In this document: piece after piece, positions 1-5,606 of the stretch
Position numbering within the stretch: the stretch's first letter is position 1
Layout of the letters: each line of letters begins with the position of its first letter
Origin: an uncultured Sporolactobacillus sp.
Lineage (GTDB): Bacteria; Bacillota; Bacilli; Bacillales; Sporolactobacillaceae
NCBI GenBank assembly: GCA_900543345.1
Contig: UQRJ01000155.1
Coordinates: 1-7,076 of the forward strand
Direction of reading: 5' to 3'
DNA: 7,076 nt
Made by a program: the position numbers and the translations under genes
The notes under the pieces: model-generated
Databases searched by the model: none
The model's input: only the letters and a program-made list of their open reading frames with translations
Told to the model about the DNA's origin: nothing

Positions 1-46
1 AGATGTCTTAGGGTCTCGTGGGCTCGGAGATGTGTATAAGAGACAG
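1..46 (+). other. Nextera adapter (read-2/P7 side), not genomic
   Basis: Positions 13-46 match the Illumina Nextera read-2 transposase adapter: GTCTCGTGGGCTCGG at 13-27, then the 19-base Tn5 mosaic end AGATGTGTATAAGAGACAG at 28-46. Positions 1-4 (AGAT) fit the end of the P7 primer and 5-12 (GTCTTAGG) sit exactly where the 8-base i7 index belongs. Any protein call running into this stretch carries artefact peptides such as MCIRDR or MYKRQ. Genomic sequence begins at about 47. Confidence 0.98.
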
Positions 47-422
47 GTTCTATCCGACGCGCGCGCTGGACTGGTCGGAAACCGTGCAGGCAGTCGGAGC
101 AATCGAATGTGCGCTGATTGCCCAAATTGCCGAAAAACTCGGCATGCGCCATATCGTGCCTGCCCTGAACGATTTTTTTCTAACGAAAAAATTAGCGGCG
201 GCAAGCGAATCGAGCGGCGAAAACGGTCTACGTCTACTTTTCCGCCTGATTCATCCGAAAACGTCACGCAGCAATATAGACCGGGAAATCAGTCGGACAA
301 TCAGGCGATTCGACCTCAGGTGTGCGGCCGGCAAAAATGAAAACCGCCTGCTGGCCCCCCTGTTCGATTATATGAGCGGGAAGATGCATAGTTACCGGCA
401 ATGCTTTGCGGAAGAAGGTTAA
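47..422 (+). CDS. hepS: Heptaprenyl diphosphate synthase component I, 3' part only
   Basis: This is the small, non-catalytic subunit of the two-component heptaprenyl diphosphate synthase, which partners HepT to make the C35 side chain of menaquinone. Only the C-terminal 124 residues or so are present (reading frame from 48), about half of the roughly 250 residues usual for the family, because the adapter replaces the 5' part. The reading frame stays open into the adapter, so the first residues of a naive translation are artefact. Recognition rests on the segment ECALIAQIAEKLG followed by NDFFLTKKL, which resembles the C-terminal half of Bacillus HepS/GerCA, and on position directly before menG and hepT, the conserved hepS-menG-hepT order. 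The stop TAA (420-422) lies 6 bases before the menG start, so the genes are probably co-transcribed. The family is poorly conserved and the call leans on context. In Bacillus, mtrB (TRAP) lies just upstream; that part is not in the window. Confidence 0.82.
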
Positions 423-428
423 GGACGA

Positions 429-1166
429 ATGGATGCGCAGGACGAAAAACGTGAAAAGGTTCATCGGGTCTTTCAGAAGATCTATCGCAAATACGATGCG
501 ATGAATTCGCTGATCAGTTTCAATTGCCATAAAGCGTGGCGCCGGATGGCCAACCGGACGGCCGCTGCCAGGAGCGGAGACCGGGTGATCGACGTGTGCT
601 GCGGGACGGGCGACTGGACGACGGCGCTCGCCCGCGACGTCGGTGCGGACGGCCGCGTAGTCGGCCTTGATTTCAGCGATCATATGCTGAAGATTGCTAA
701 AAAAAAGGTCGACGAACAGCGGTTGGAAAACGTCACACTCGTTTACGGCGATGCGATGCATATTCCGTACGATGACGAATCGTTCGATCGCGCGACGATC
801 GGTTTCGGGCTGCGCAATGTGCCTGATTATTTAACCGTGCTGAGCGAGATGTACCGCGTGCTCAAGCCGGGCGGCCGGATTACCTGCCTGGAAACATCGC
901 AGACCCGCATCCCGGTCTATCGACAGCTGTATCATGTCTATTTCCGCTACGTGATGCCGTTTCTTGGTAAACTGTATGCCGGAAGTTATAAAGAATACGC
1001 GTGGTTGAATGAATCCGCGAGTAAGTTCCCCGATCGGGAAACGCTCGCCAATTTGTTTCGGGAAACCGGTTTTGAACAGATCGATGTGCGCCCGCTCATG
1101 GGAGGCATCGCCGCGATTCATAGTGCTTTGAAACCGTTTTCTACCGATAACGGCCTTCATGCGTAA
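429..1166 (+). CDS. menG: Demethylmenaquinone methyltransferase (MenG/UbiE family)
   Basis: This SAM-dependent C-methyltransferase converts demethylmenaquinol to menaquinol, the final step of menaquinone synthesis. The protein has 245 residues, slightly longer than the roughly 233 of B. subtilis. An N-terminal family signature, VFQKIYRKYDAMNSLISF, lies at residues 14-31. SAM motif I is VIDVCCGTGDW (53-63), the acidic residue of motif II is D81 in GLDFS, GD follows at 107-108, the UbiE signature FGLRNVPD is at 126-133, and KPGG is at 146-149. The C-terminal half keeps MPFLGKLYAGSYKEYAWL, typical of the Bacillus enzyme. The first ATG is used because the signature starts right after it. The upstream AAGGA (421-425) overlaps the hepS stop and is only 3 bases from the ATG, so initiation may depend partly on coupling to hepS. 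It lies between the two subunit genes for the prenyl chain of its substrate, which supports menaquinone rather than ubiquinone as the product. Confidence 0.96.
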   Translation: MDAQDEKREKVHRVFQKIYRKYDAMNSLISFNCHKAWRRMANRTAAARSGDRVIDVCCGTGDWTTALARDVGADGRVVGLDFSDHMLKIAKKKVDEQRLENVTLVYGDAMHIPYDDESFDRATIGFGLRNVPDYLTVLSEMYRVLKPGGRITCLETSQTRIPVYRQLYHVYFRYVMPFLGKLYAGSYKEYAWLNESASKFPDRETLANLFRETGFEQIDVRPLMGGIAAIHSALKPFSTDNGLHA

Positions 1167-1203
1167 CCGAATTTGTTAAGAAATTGATGAAAGGTGAAAT
1201 TGC

Positions 1204-2172
1204 ATGTCGATCACGAGGATCTATGCTGAGCAAAAAGAGAATCTGGCCATTATTGAAAAAAAATTGGCGGAAACCTTGGAGACGTCGCACAGTATCCTGC
1301 ACGATGCCGCATTGAATCTGCTGCGGGCAGGTGGCAAGAGGATCCGGCCGCTCCTGGTTCTTTTTTCGTCCGAATACGGCGACCCGCTTCACCGGGAAGT
1401 CATCGATGCCGCCGTGACGCTGGAGCTCATCCACATGGCGTCGCTCGTCCATGACGATATCGTCGACGATTCCGACCTGCGGCGGGGGAAACCGACGGTC
1501 AGAGCGCAATGGGATAATAGAGTAGCTATTTATACCGGTGACTATATTTTTGCCAAAGCGATCGAACTGATCGCCCAATTCGAACATCCCAAGGTTCATC
1601 TGATTATCTCCCGGGTGATCCGCGACCTCAGTCTCGGCGAAATCGATCAAATTCGCGATCTGTATAACTGGCATCAGAATCTGCGCTGCTATCTGCGCCG
1701 GATCAAGCGGAAGACGGCGCTTTTAATGGCGCTGAGTTGTCAGCTTGGCGCGATTGCCGGCGGCTGTGGATACGACCTGTCGCGGCGTCTCTACTATTTT
1801 GGCTATTTTCTTGGTATGAGTTATCAGATCACGGATGATATTCTCGATTTTGTCGGTACGCAAAAACAGCTGGGAAAGCCGGCAGGGAGCGACCTCAGAA
1901 GCGGTAATATTACCTTGCCGACTTTCTATGCGCTGCGTGACCCATCGCTGCGTGAGTCGATCGTCGCAGTTCTGGATGCGCCGCATCCCGGCGAGAAAGA
2001 CTGGCGGACGGTTATCGATCGGATCAGACAATCGGATGCGGTTGATCGGTCGCAGCGACTGAGCGATCGCTATCTGCAGAAAGCTGTCTTGATTCTCGAG
2101 GCTTTGCCGAAGACAGCGGCATCCGAGCCGCTCCGGGAGATTGCCGCCTATGTCGGCGAGAGAAACTATTAA
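1204..2172 (+). CDS. hepT: Heptaprenyl diphosphate synthase component II (catalytic subunit)
   Basis: This catalytic trans-prenyltransferase subunit extends farnesyl diphosphate with isopentenyl diphosphate to a long-chain prenyl diphosphate for menaquinone. The protein has 322 residues, the normal length. Substrate-binding GGKRIRP is at 43-49, the first Asp-rich motif DDIVD at 84-88, KT at 170-171, and the second Asp-rich motif DDILD at 211-215. The residues before the first Asp-rich motif are small (Ala79 and Ser80 at -5 and -4). In this family that leaves the product pocket open and goes with long products, consistent with C35, although chain length cannot be fixed from sequence. AAGGTG at 1191-1196, 7 bases before the ATG, is a good ribosome binding site. 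It follows menG by 37 bases with no terminator visible, so one transcript with hepS and menG is likely. A solanesyl or hexaprenyl synthase is the alternative; the adjacent hepS favours the two-component heptaprenyl enzyme. Confidence 0.94.
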   Translation: MSITRIYAEQKENLAIIEKKLAETLETSHSILHDAALNLLRAGGKRIRPLLVLFSSEYGDPLHREVIDAAVTLELIHMASLVHDDIVDDSDLRRGKPTVRAQWDNRVAIYTGDYIFAKAIELIAQFEHPKVHLIISRVIRDLSLGEIDQIRDLYNWHQNLRCYLRRIKRKTALLMALSCQLGAIAGGCGYDLSRRLYYFGYFLGMSYQITDDILDFVGTQKQLGKPAGSDLRSGNITLPTFYALRDPSLRESIVAVLDAPHPGEKDWRTVIDRIRQSDAVDRSQRLSDRYLQKAVLILEALPKTAASEPLREIAAYVGERNY

Positions 2173-2256
2173 CCACGGAATTCGCCGTTATTGATCGCCG
2201 ATCGGGACAGCTGAGGCGACGTTTTTCGGTAAAATAAAGCGAAAGAGGGAGAAAGT

Positions 2257-2676
2257 ATGATGGAACGCACCTTTTTAATGGTCAAGCCCGATGCGGTCAA
2301 ACGTGGGCTAATCGGGCAAATTATAACCAGATTTGAAGCCAAGGGGTTTCGCATGGTGGCCGGAAAATTGATGAACATCTCCGCGGAGCTGGCTAAAAAG
2401 CATTATGGCGAACATGAAGGTAAACCTTATTACGACGATCTGATTGCCTTTATCACGTCCGGACCCGTATTTGCGATGGTCTGGGAAGGGGAAAATGTGA
2501 TCCGGCTGGCGCGCCTGATGATGGGATCCACCGATCCGGAAAAAGCAGCGCCGGGGACGATTCGAGGGGAATTTGCCACTCACATCAACCGCAATGTGAT
2601 TCACGGATCCGATTCGCCGGACAACGCCGAACGGGAAATCGGTCTGTTTTTCCGCGATGATGAATTTGTCGATTGA
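2257..2676 (+). CDS. ndk: Nucleoside diphosphate kinase
   Basis: This cytoplasmic enzyme transfers the gamma-phosphate of ATP to nucleoside diphosphates through a phosphohistidine and balances the NTP and dNTP pools. The protein has 139 residues. It has the N-terminal TFLMVKPDAVKRG (5-17) with Lys10, GPVFAMVWEGENVI (69-82), GTIRGEF (100-106) and the active-site block NVIHGSDS (113-120), in which His116 is the phosphorylated residue. It ends shortly after the EREIGLFF helix (125-132), so it lacks the final ten or so residues found in B. subtilis Ndk; other functional bacterial Ndk proteins of 136-143 residues exist, so this is not a sign of damage. Two adjacent ATG codons (2257 and 2260) are possible starts; GAGGGAG at 2245-2251 serves either. 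An 84-base gap separates it from hepT, with no convincing promoter or terminator. The ndk-cheR order after hepT is conserved in Bacillus. Confidence 0.97.
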   Translation: MMERTFLMVKPDAVKRGLIGQIITRFEAKGFRMVAGKLMNISAELAKKHYGEHEGKPYYDDLIAFITSGPVFAMVWEGENVIRLARLMMGSTDPEKAAPGTIRGEFATHINRNVIHGSDSPDNAEREIGLFFRDDEFVD

Positions 2677-2699
2677 GCCGAGCGGACGGGTGAGCGCAA

Positions 2700-3497
2700 A
2701 TGGCTTTCGATCCTGATCGGGATTACCGGGAATTTACCAAGAATGTGTTACGGTTGACAGGCATCGATCTGTCGCTGTATAAGGAGGCGCAAATGCGGCG
2801 ACGTCTTAACACGCTGCGTATGCGTAAGGGCTTACCGGATTTTAAGAGCTTCTTTGCAAAAATGCGTACTTCGGACGAGTGGCTGCGCTTGTTTCTCGAT
2901 CGGATGACAATTAACGTCACCGAATTTTTTCGCAACCCGACGCGGTGGGAAGTGCTGGAGAAAAGGATTGCCGAATTCGCCGAAATGGAGCCGCATTTAG
3001 ACATCTGGAGCGCCGCCTGTTCGACGGGTGAGGAACCTTATTCGCTCTCGATTCTGGCTGGACGCTACTTGTCGCCGGAACGTTTCACGATTGTCGCCAG
3101 TGACATTGATGGTGAGGCACTTCAGAAGGCGGGAGAAGGTCGTTATTTTCCGGAAGCATTGAAAGCCATTTCAATAACGGAACGTCGTCGTTGTTTTAAG
3201 CAGGAGCCGCCGTTCTGGGTTGTGAACCGGCGAATACGGAACCCTATCCGCTTTATCCGACACGATCTGCTTCGCGATCCGGCCCCGGGCCGCTTTAACA
3301 TTATTGTTTGCCGCAATGTGCTGATTTATTTTACCGATGAAGGAAAAGATCGGATCTATCACAAATTAAGTGACGCACTTTTGCCGGGGGGGATTTTGTT
3401 TGTCGGCAGTACGGAGCAGATTTTTCATCCGGAGGCTTACGGTCTCCGGCCGGCGGAAACCTTTTTCTATCAGAAAGAGGTGCGAGCGGGTGGTTGA
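2700..3497 (+). CDS. cheR: Chemotaxis protein methyltransferase CheR
   Basis: CheR uses SAM to methylate glutamates on methyl-accepting chemoreceptors, opposing CheB, and so sets adaptation in chemotaxis. The protein has 265 residues, close to the 256 of B. subtilis. An N-terminal helical CheR_N domain (about 5-70, with GIDLSLYKEAQMRRRL at 21-36) leads to NVTEFFR (72-78). The SAM-binding domain has SAACSTGEEPYS (104-115), the acidic ASDID (133-137), and CRNVLIYF (204-211) followed by LPGG (228-231). All main motifs are intact. There is no beta-subdomain fusion or TPR extension, so it is a plain, probably pentapeptide-independent CheR. The start ATG has a modest GGGTGAG (2688-2694) 5 bases upstream; the ndk stop is 23 bases before it. 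The stop codon TGA (3495-3497) lies inside the -35 box of the trp promoter. Its presence suggests a motile cell, but no other chemotaxis gene is in the window. Confidence 0.96.
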   Translation: MAFDPDRDYREFTKNVLRLTGIDLSLYKEAQMRRRLNTLRMRKGLPDFKSFFAKMRTSDEWLRLFLDRMTINVTEFFRNPTRWEVLEKRIAEFAEMEPHLDIWSAACSTGEEPYSLSILAGRYLSPERFTIVASDIDGEALQKAGEGRYFPEALKAISITERRRCFKQEPPFWVVNRRIRNPIRFIRHDLLRDPAPGRFNIIVCRNVLIYFTDEGKDRIYHKLSDALLPGGILFVGSTEQIFHPEAYGLRPAETFFYQKEVRAGG

Positions 3498-3523
3498 CAG
3501 ATCGACGACCGCGGGCGTATGAT
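3494..3523 (+). promoter_or_regulatory. trp operon promoter, sigma-A type
   Basis: The -35 box is a perfect TTGACA (3494-3499), then an 18-base spacer and TATGAT (3518-3523), one base from the TATAAT consensus. An A-rich stretch follows, and transcription would start near 3530. The -35 box contains the cheR stop codon. The promoter feeds a leader of about 260 bases before trpD. This is seen directly in the sequence; use by sigma-A is inferred from the consensus. Confidence 0.85.
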
Positions 3524-3557
3524 AAAAATACACTTATGGATGAAAGATTCACAAACA

Positions 3558-3588
3558 GGTCGGACGATGCCGGAGGGCATGGTCGGCC
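3558..3588 (+). promoter_or_regulatory. 5' stem-loop ahead of the GAG array
   Basis: The inner stem is 3567-3571 (AUGCC) with 3576-3580 (GGCAU), closed by a GGAG tetraloop. A lower stem pairs 3558-3563 with 3583-3588 (two G-U pairs) and 3565 with 3581, with one mismatch and one bulged G. It ends 2 bases before the first degenerate triplet of the TRAP-type site. In B. subtilis a 5' stem-loop at the same place aids TRAP binding, so the same role is inferred here. Confidence 0.7.
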
Positions 3589-3589
3589 G

Positions 3590-3633
3590 GAACTAAGCTG
3601 AGAAGAGAATGAGTCGAGCTGAGTAGAGTTGAG
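3590..3633 (+). promoter_or_regulatory. TRAP-type binding site: GAG triplet array
   Basis: There are seven perfect GAG triplets, at 3600, 3605, 3611, 3616, 3621, 3626 and 3631. All spacers are 2 bases except one of 3. Two degenerate triplets in the same phase precede them (GAA at 3590, AAG at 3595). TRAP recognises (G/U)AG triplets separated by 2-3 bases, usually 9-11 of them, so this array is somewhat short but very regular and uses only GAG, the better-bound form. It lies about 60-100 bases into the leader of a trp operon, just before a terminator. Chance is not a reasonable explanation. Confidence 0.9.
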
Positions 3634-3660
3634 GGTGCTTCGCTGAATGATGAAACGATC

Positions 3661-3692
3661 AACCCCGCGGAATCTCTGCCGCGAGGTTTTTT
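3661..3692 (+). terminator. Intrinsic terminator (trp attenuator)
   Basis: The stem pairs 3663-3670 (CCCCGCGG) with 3679-3686 (CCGCGAGG), with one C-A mismatch and an 8-base loop. It is extended by two A-U pairs (3661-3662 with 3687-3688), and a run of six T follows at 3687-3692. It lies 28 bases after the last GAG triplet and about 100 bases before trpD, so it terminates within the leader rather than after a gene. A possible weak antiterminator pairs GUUGA (3628-3632, in the last two triplets) with UCAAC (3659-3663), which would take the foot of the terminator stem. Confidence 0.85.
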
Positions 3693-3708
3693 CATCAACA
3701 CTCCTTTT

Positions 3709-3751
3709 AGATTGATTCGCACTTTGCAGCGTGCGGGTCCCTCATCAATCT
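3709..3751 (+). promoter_or_regulatory. Leader hairpin competing with the GAG:CUC pairing
   Basis: AGAUUGAU (3709-3716) pairs perfectly with AUCAAUCU (3744-3751). Inside it CGCAC (3718-3722) pairs with GUGCG (3731-3735) around an 8-base loop. The 3' arm includes the CUC at 3750-3752 that could instead pair with the GAG array, so this hairpin probably belongs to the TRAP-bound state. The role is inferred. Confidence 0.6.
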
Positions 3752-3758
3752 CATTTCG

Positions 3759-3788
3759 CTCATTCCTCTGAAAAAAAAGAGGAGTGGG
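3759..3788 (+). promoter_or_regulatory. Hairpin sequestering the trpD ribosome binding site
   Basis: Bases 3759-3769 pair with 3778-3788 in an uninterrupted 11-pair stem (two G-U pairs), closed by an A-rich 8-base loop. The 3' arm contains the whole Shine-Dalgarno sequence AGAGGAG (3778-3784), which lies 9 bases before the trpD ATG. When formed, it should block ribosome binding. The 5' arm is also complementary to the GAG array (3604-3614), so the two pairings exclude each other. Confidence 0.78.
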
Positions 3789-3793
3789 AACCC

Positions 3794-4819
3794 ATGTTCC
3801 AGACAAAACTTAAACAGTTAGTTGCAGGAAACACGCTTTCGGAGCAGGAAGCGGAAGCGGCAATGGACGAAATAATGGAAGGGCGCGCGACGTCCGCCCA
3901 GATCGCCGGTTTTCTGGCAATGCTTAGTTTGCGCGGTGAGACGGCCGCCGAGTTAACCGGCTGCGCAATCAGTATGCGCGCTCACGCCAGGCCGATTTCT
4001 GTCCGGCGTAAAGTGCTCGATATCGTCGGAACCGGCGGCGACGGAACGGGCACATTCAATATTTCGACGGCCGGGGCTATCACTTTGTCGGCACTCGGCG
4101 TCGATGTTGCCAAACACGGCAACCGATCCGTGTCATCCACCAGCGGGGCGGCGGATGTTCTCGAAGCACTCGGCGTACCGATTCGAATGACGCCTGAACA
4201 AGCCCGGGAAATTCTCGATCGCACGCACATGTGTTTTCTGTTTGCGCCGATCTATCACGCCTCGATGAAATATGCGATCGAGCCGCGCAAAGCGCTTGGC
4301 TTCCGGACCATCTTCAATCTGCTCGGGCCGTTGACGAATCCGGCCGGCGCAGCGCGTCAGCTGCTCGGTGTGTTTAACGAAAAAGCGGCGGAGATGTACG
4401 CGCACGCTCTCCTGCGTCTAGGTACGGAACGGACACTCGTCGTGACCGGGGAAGACGGGATGGATGAGCTGACCATTACCGGCGCAACAAAGGCCTATCT
4501 CGTCGAGAATCAATCGATCCGCTCCTTTATCATTAGGCCGGAAGAGGTCGGCCTGGAAGTTGGCCGCCTAGCTGATCTGAAAGTTGGCAATCCCGCCGAA
4601 AGCGCCGCGTTGATCGAAGCAATTTTCAGCGGAACGTCCGCAAATCGCCCCGCAGTCAACGCCGTCTTACTCAATGCCGGCGCCGGACTGTTCGTCGCCG
4701 GCCGCGCCGAGACAATCGCGGTCGGCGTTCGTGAAGCGGCGCAGGCAATCCGGAGCGGGTCCGCTTTGAAACAGTTGCGCCTGCTACGTGAACAGTCAAA
4801 GGAGGTCGCCCATGCCTAA
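3794..4819 (+). CDS. trpD: Anthranilate phosphoribosyltransferase
   Basis: TrpD transfers the phosphoribosyl group of PRPP to anthranilate, the second committed step of tryptophan synthesis. The protein has 341 residues, normal for the family. It has an N-terminal helical domain, then the PRPP-binding GTGGDGTGTFNIST (79-92), KHGNRSVSS (107-115), GFRTIFNLLGPLTNP (169-183, with the anthranilate-site Arg171), and DGMDE (221-225) with the metal-binding acidic pair. The ATG at 3794 is chosen over an in-frame upstream GTG (3731). The strong AGGAG (3780-3784) is correctly spaced for it, homologues begin there, and the upstream 63 bases are taken by leader structures. This is the first gene of the trp operon here, whereas in B. 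subtilis trpE comes first. Its translation is probably controlled by the hairpin over its ribosome binding site. It overlaps trpC by 8 bases. Confidence 0.97.
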   Translation: MFQTKLKQLVAGNTLSEQEAEAAMDEIMEGRATSAQIAGFLAMLSLRGETAAELTGCAISMRAHARPISVRRKVLDIVGTGGDGTGTFNISTAGAITLSALGVDVAKHGNRSVSSTSGAADVLEALGVPIRMTPEQAREILDRTHMCFLFAPIYHASMKYAIEPRKALGFRTIFNLLGPLTNPAGAARQLLGVFNEKAAEMYAHALLRLGTERTLVVTGEDGMDELTITGATKAYLVENQSIRSFIIRPEEVGLEVGRLADLKVGNPAESAALIEAIFSGTSANRPAVNAVLLNAGAGLFVAGRAETIAVGVREAAQAIRSGSALKQLRLLREQSKEVAHA

Positions 4820-5606
4820 ATCGTTTCTTGAGCGTATTCTGCAAACAAAAAAAGAAGAACTGGCACATTTTACGCTGCCCGATCCGCTCGATTGCCGGCC
4901 CCACCGCTCGTTTCGTCTTGCGTTGACGCATCCGCGTCATCAAATGGGCCTGATCGCCGAAGTCAAGCAGGCGTCGCCGTCGAAGGGGCTGTTTCGGACG
5001 CATCTTGATCCCGCGGTGATGGCGCAGTCTTACGAAGCGGCCGGAGCCGATGCCATCAGCGTCCTCACCGACAAAACCTATTTTCACGGATCGGACGAAA
5101 ATCTTGTCAAGGCAAGAAGGGCCTGCGCGCTGCCCGTGCTTCGAAAAGATTTTATCATCGACGAGCGGCAAATCGAAGCGGCTGCGCGACTCGGAGCGGA
5201 CGCCGTGTTGCTGATTGCCTCGGCGCTTGATCCGCGGCAGTTGCATGAGCTGTACTTGGCTGCCTATGAGCGCGGATTGGAGGCGCTCGTCGAAGTGCAC
5301 GATATCCATCAGGCAGATGCCGTGCTATCGGTGTTTACACCCGAGATCGTCGGTGCGAACAACCGCGACTTGACGACTTTTGACGTATCACTGGAACGCA
5401 CGGCGGAAATCGGCAGTATCATCCCGAAGTCGGTGACATTTATCAGTGAGTCGGGTGTGAAGACGGCCGCGGATTTATTCTTTCTGAAAAATCACGGCGC
5501 TCAAGCGGCGCTGATCGGCGAGACGCTGATCAAAGCGCAATCGATATCGGGAAAAGTGGAGGCGCTGTTCGGCGAGAAGGTGAACGTGCGTGCGTCCCGA
5601 GCTTAA
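4812..5606 (+). CDS. trpC: Indole-3-glycerol phosphate synthase
   Basis: TrpC closes the ring of CdRP to give indole-3-glycerol phosphate with loss of CO2 and water. The protein has 264 residues and is a single-domain (beta/alpha)8 barrel, not fused to TrpF. By alignment with known enzymes the catalytic set is complete: Glu50 and Lys52 in AEVKQASPSKG (49-59), Lys112 in LRKDF (110-114), Glu161 in LVEVH (159-163), Asn183 in GANNRDL (181-187), and Ser214 in SESG (212-215). The ATG at 4812 is preferred over an in-frame upstream ATG (4788) because the near-consensus AAGGAGGT (4799-4806) lies 5 bases before it and the family N-terminus fits. It overlaps the end of trpD by 8 bases, so translational coupling is likely. 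Its stop lies inside the start region of trpF. Confidence 0.97.
   Translation: MPKSFLERILQTKKEELAHFTLPDPLDCRPHRSFRLALTHPRHQMGLIAEVKQASPSKGLFRTHLDPAVMAQSYEAAGADAISVLTDKTYFHGSDENLVKARRACALPVLRKDFIIDERQIEAAARLGADAVLLIASALDPRQLHELYLAAYERGLEALVEVHDIHQADAVLSVFTPEIVGANNRDLTTFDVSLERTAEIGSIIPKSVTFISESGVKTAADLFFLKNHGAQAALIGETLIKAQSISGKVEALFGEKVNVRASRA

Larger units (their letters stand above)
3530..3793 (+). promoter_or_regulatory. trp leader RNA (TRAP-type attenuator and translation switch)
   Basis: This is the whole untranslated leader from the likely transcription start to the trpD ATG, and it fills the gene-free gap after cheR. In order it holds a 5' stem-loop (3558-3588), a GAG-triplet array (3590-3633), an intrinsic terminator (3661-3692), a hairpin at 3709-3751, and a hairpin over the trpD ribosome binding site (3759-3788). 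The order and sizes resemble the B. subtilis trp leader, where the tryptophan-activated 11-subunit protein TRAP wraps RNA at (G/U)AG repeats. There is no trpL-like leader peptide with tandem Trp codons and no tRNA-specifier T-box architecture. Transcripts reading through from cheR would also pass this switch. TRAP control is inferred; the elements themselves are visible. Confidence 0.85.

Noticed and set aside
32..340. Overlapping frame beginning MYKRQ at the left end.
   Set aside because: Its start lies in the adapter and the rest is an out-of-frame shadow of hepS.
698..705. A run of A in menG (and a similar one in hepT near 1257) as a programmed slippage site.
   Set aside because: They encode ordinary Lys runs in conserved, uninterrupted genes, and no alternative frame product is apparent.
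2173..2256. The hepT-ndk gap as a promoter region (TTGATC at 2191, TAAAAT at 2230).
   Set aside because: The two boxes are 33 bases apart and no other pair has acceptable spacing. No sigma-D-like motif or terminator hairpin was found either.
3536..3601. A 21-codon open frame from ATG 3536 at the start of the trp leader, a possible trp leader peptide.
   Set aside because: It has no Trp codons, lies only about 6 bases after the likely transcription start with no room for a ribosome binding site, and covers the 5' stem-loop. TRAP-type control explains the leader better.
3632..3643. AGGGTGCTTCGC resembles part of a T-box antiterminator motif (AGGGTGGNACCGCG) before a terminator.
   Set aside because: The match breaks after six bases, there is no AG-bulge or specifier-loop structure, and the leader is far too short for a T-box. 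The phased GAG array is a more specific signal.
3731..3793. In-frame upstream extension of trpD from GTG 3731.
   Set aside because: It has no ribosome binding site, the extra residues are not found in TrpD proteins, and the bases form the leader hairpins. ATG 3794 has a strong, well-spaced ribosome binding site.
4671..5309. Long open frame on the minus strand opposite trpD and trpC.
   Set aside because: It is antisense to two clearly conserved genes, its translation is rich in Arg and His with no recognisable domain, and it has the look of a GC-driven shadow.
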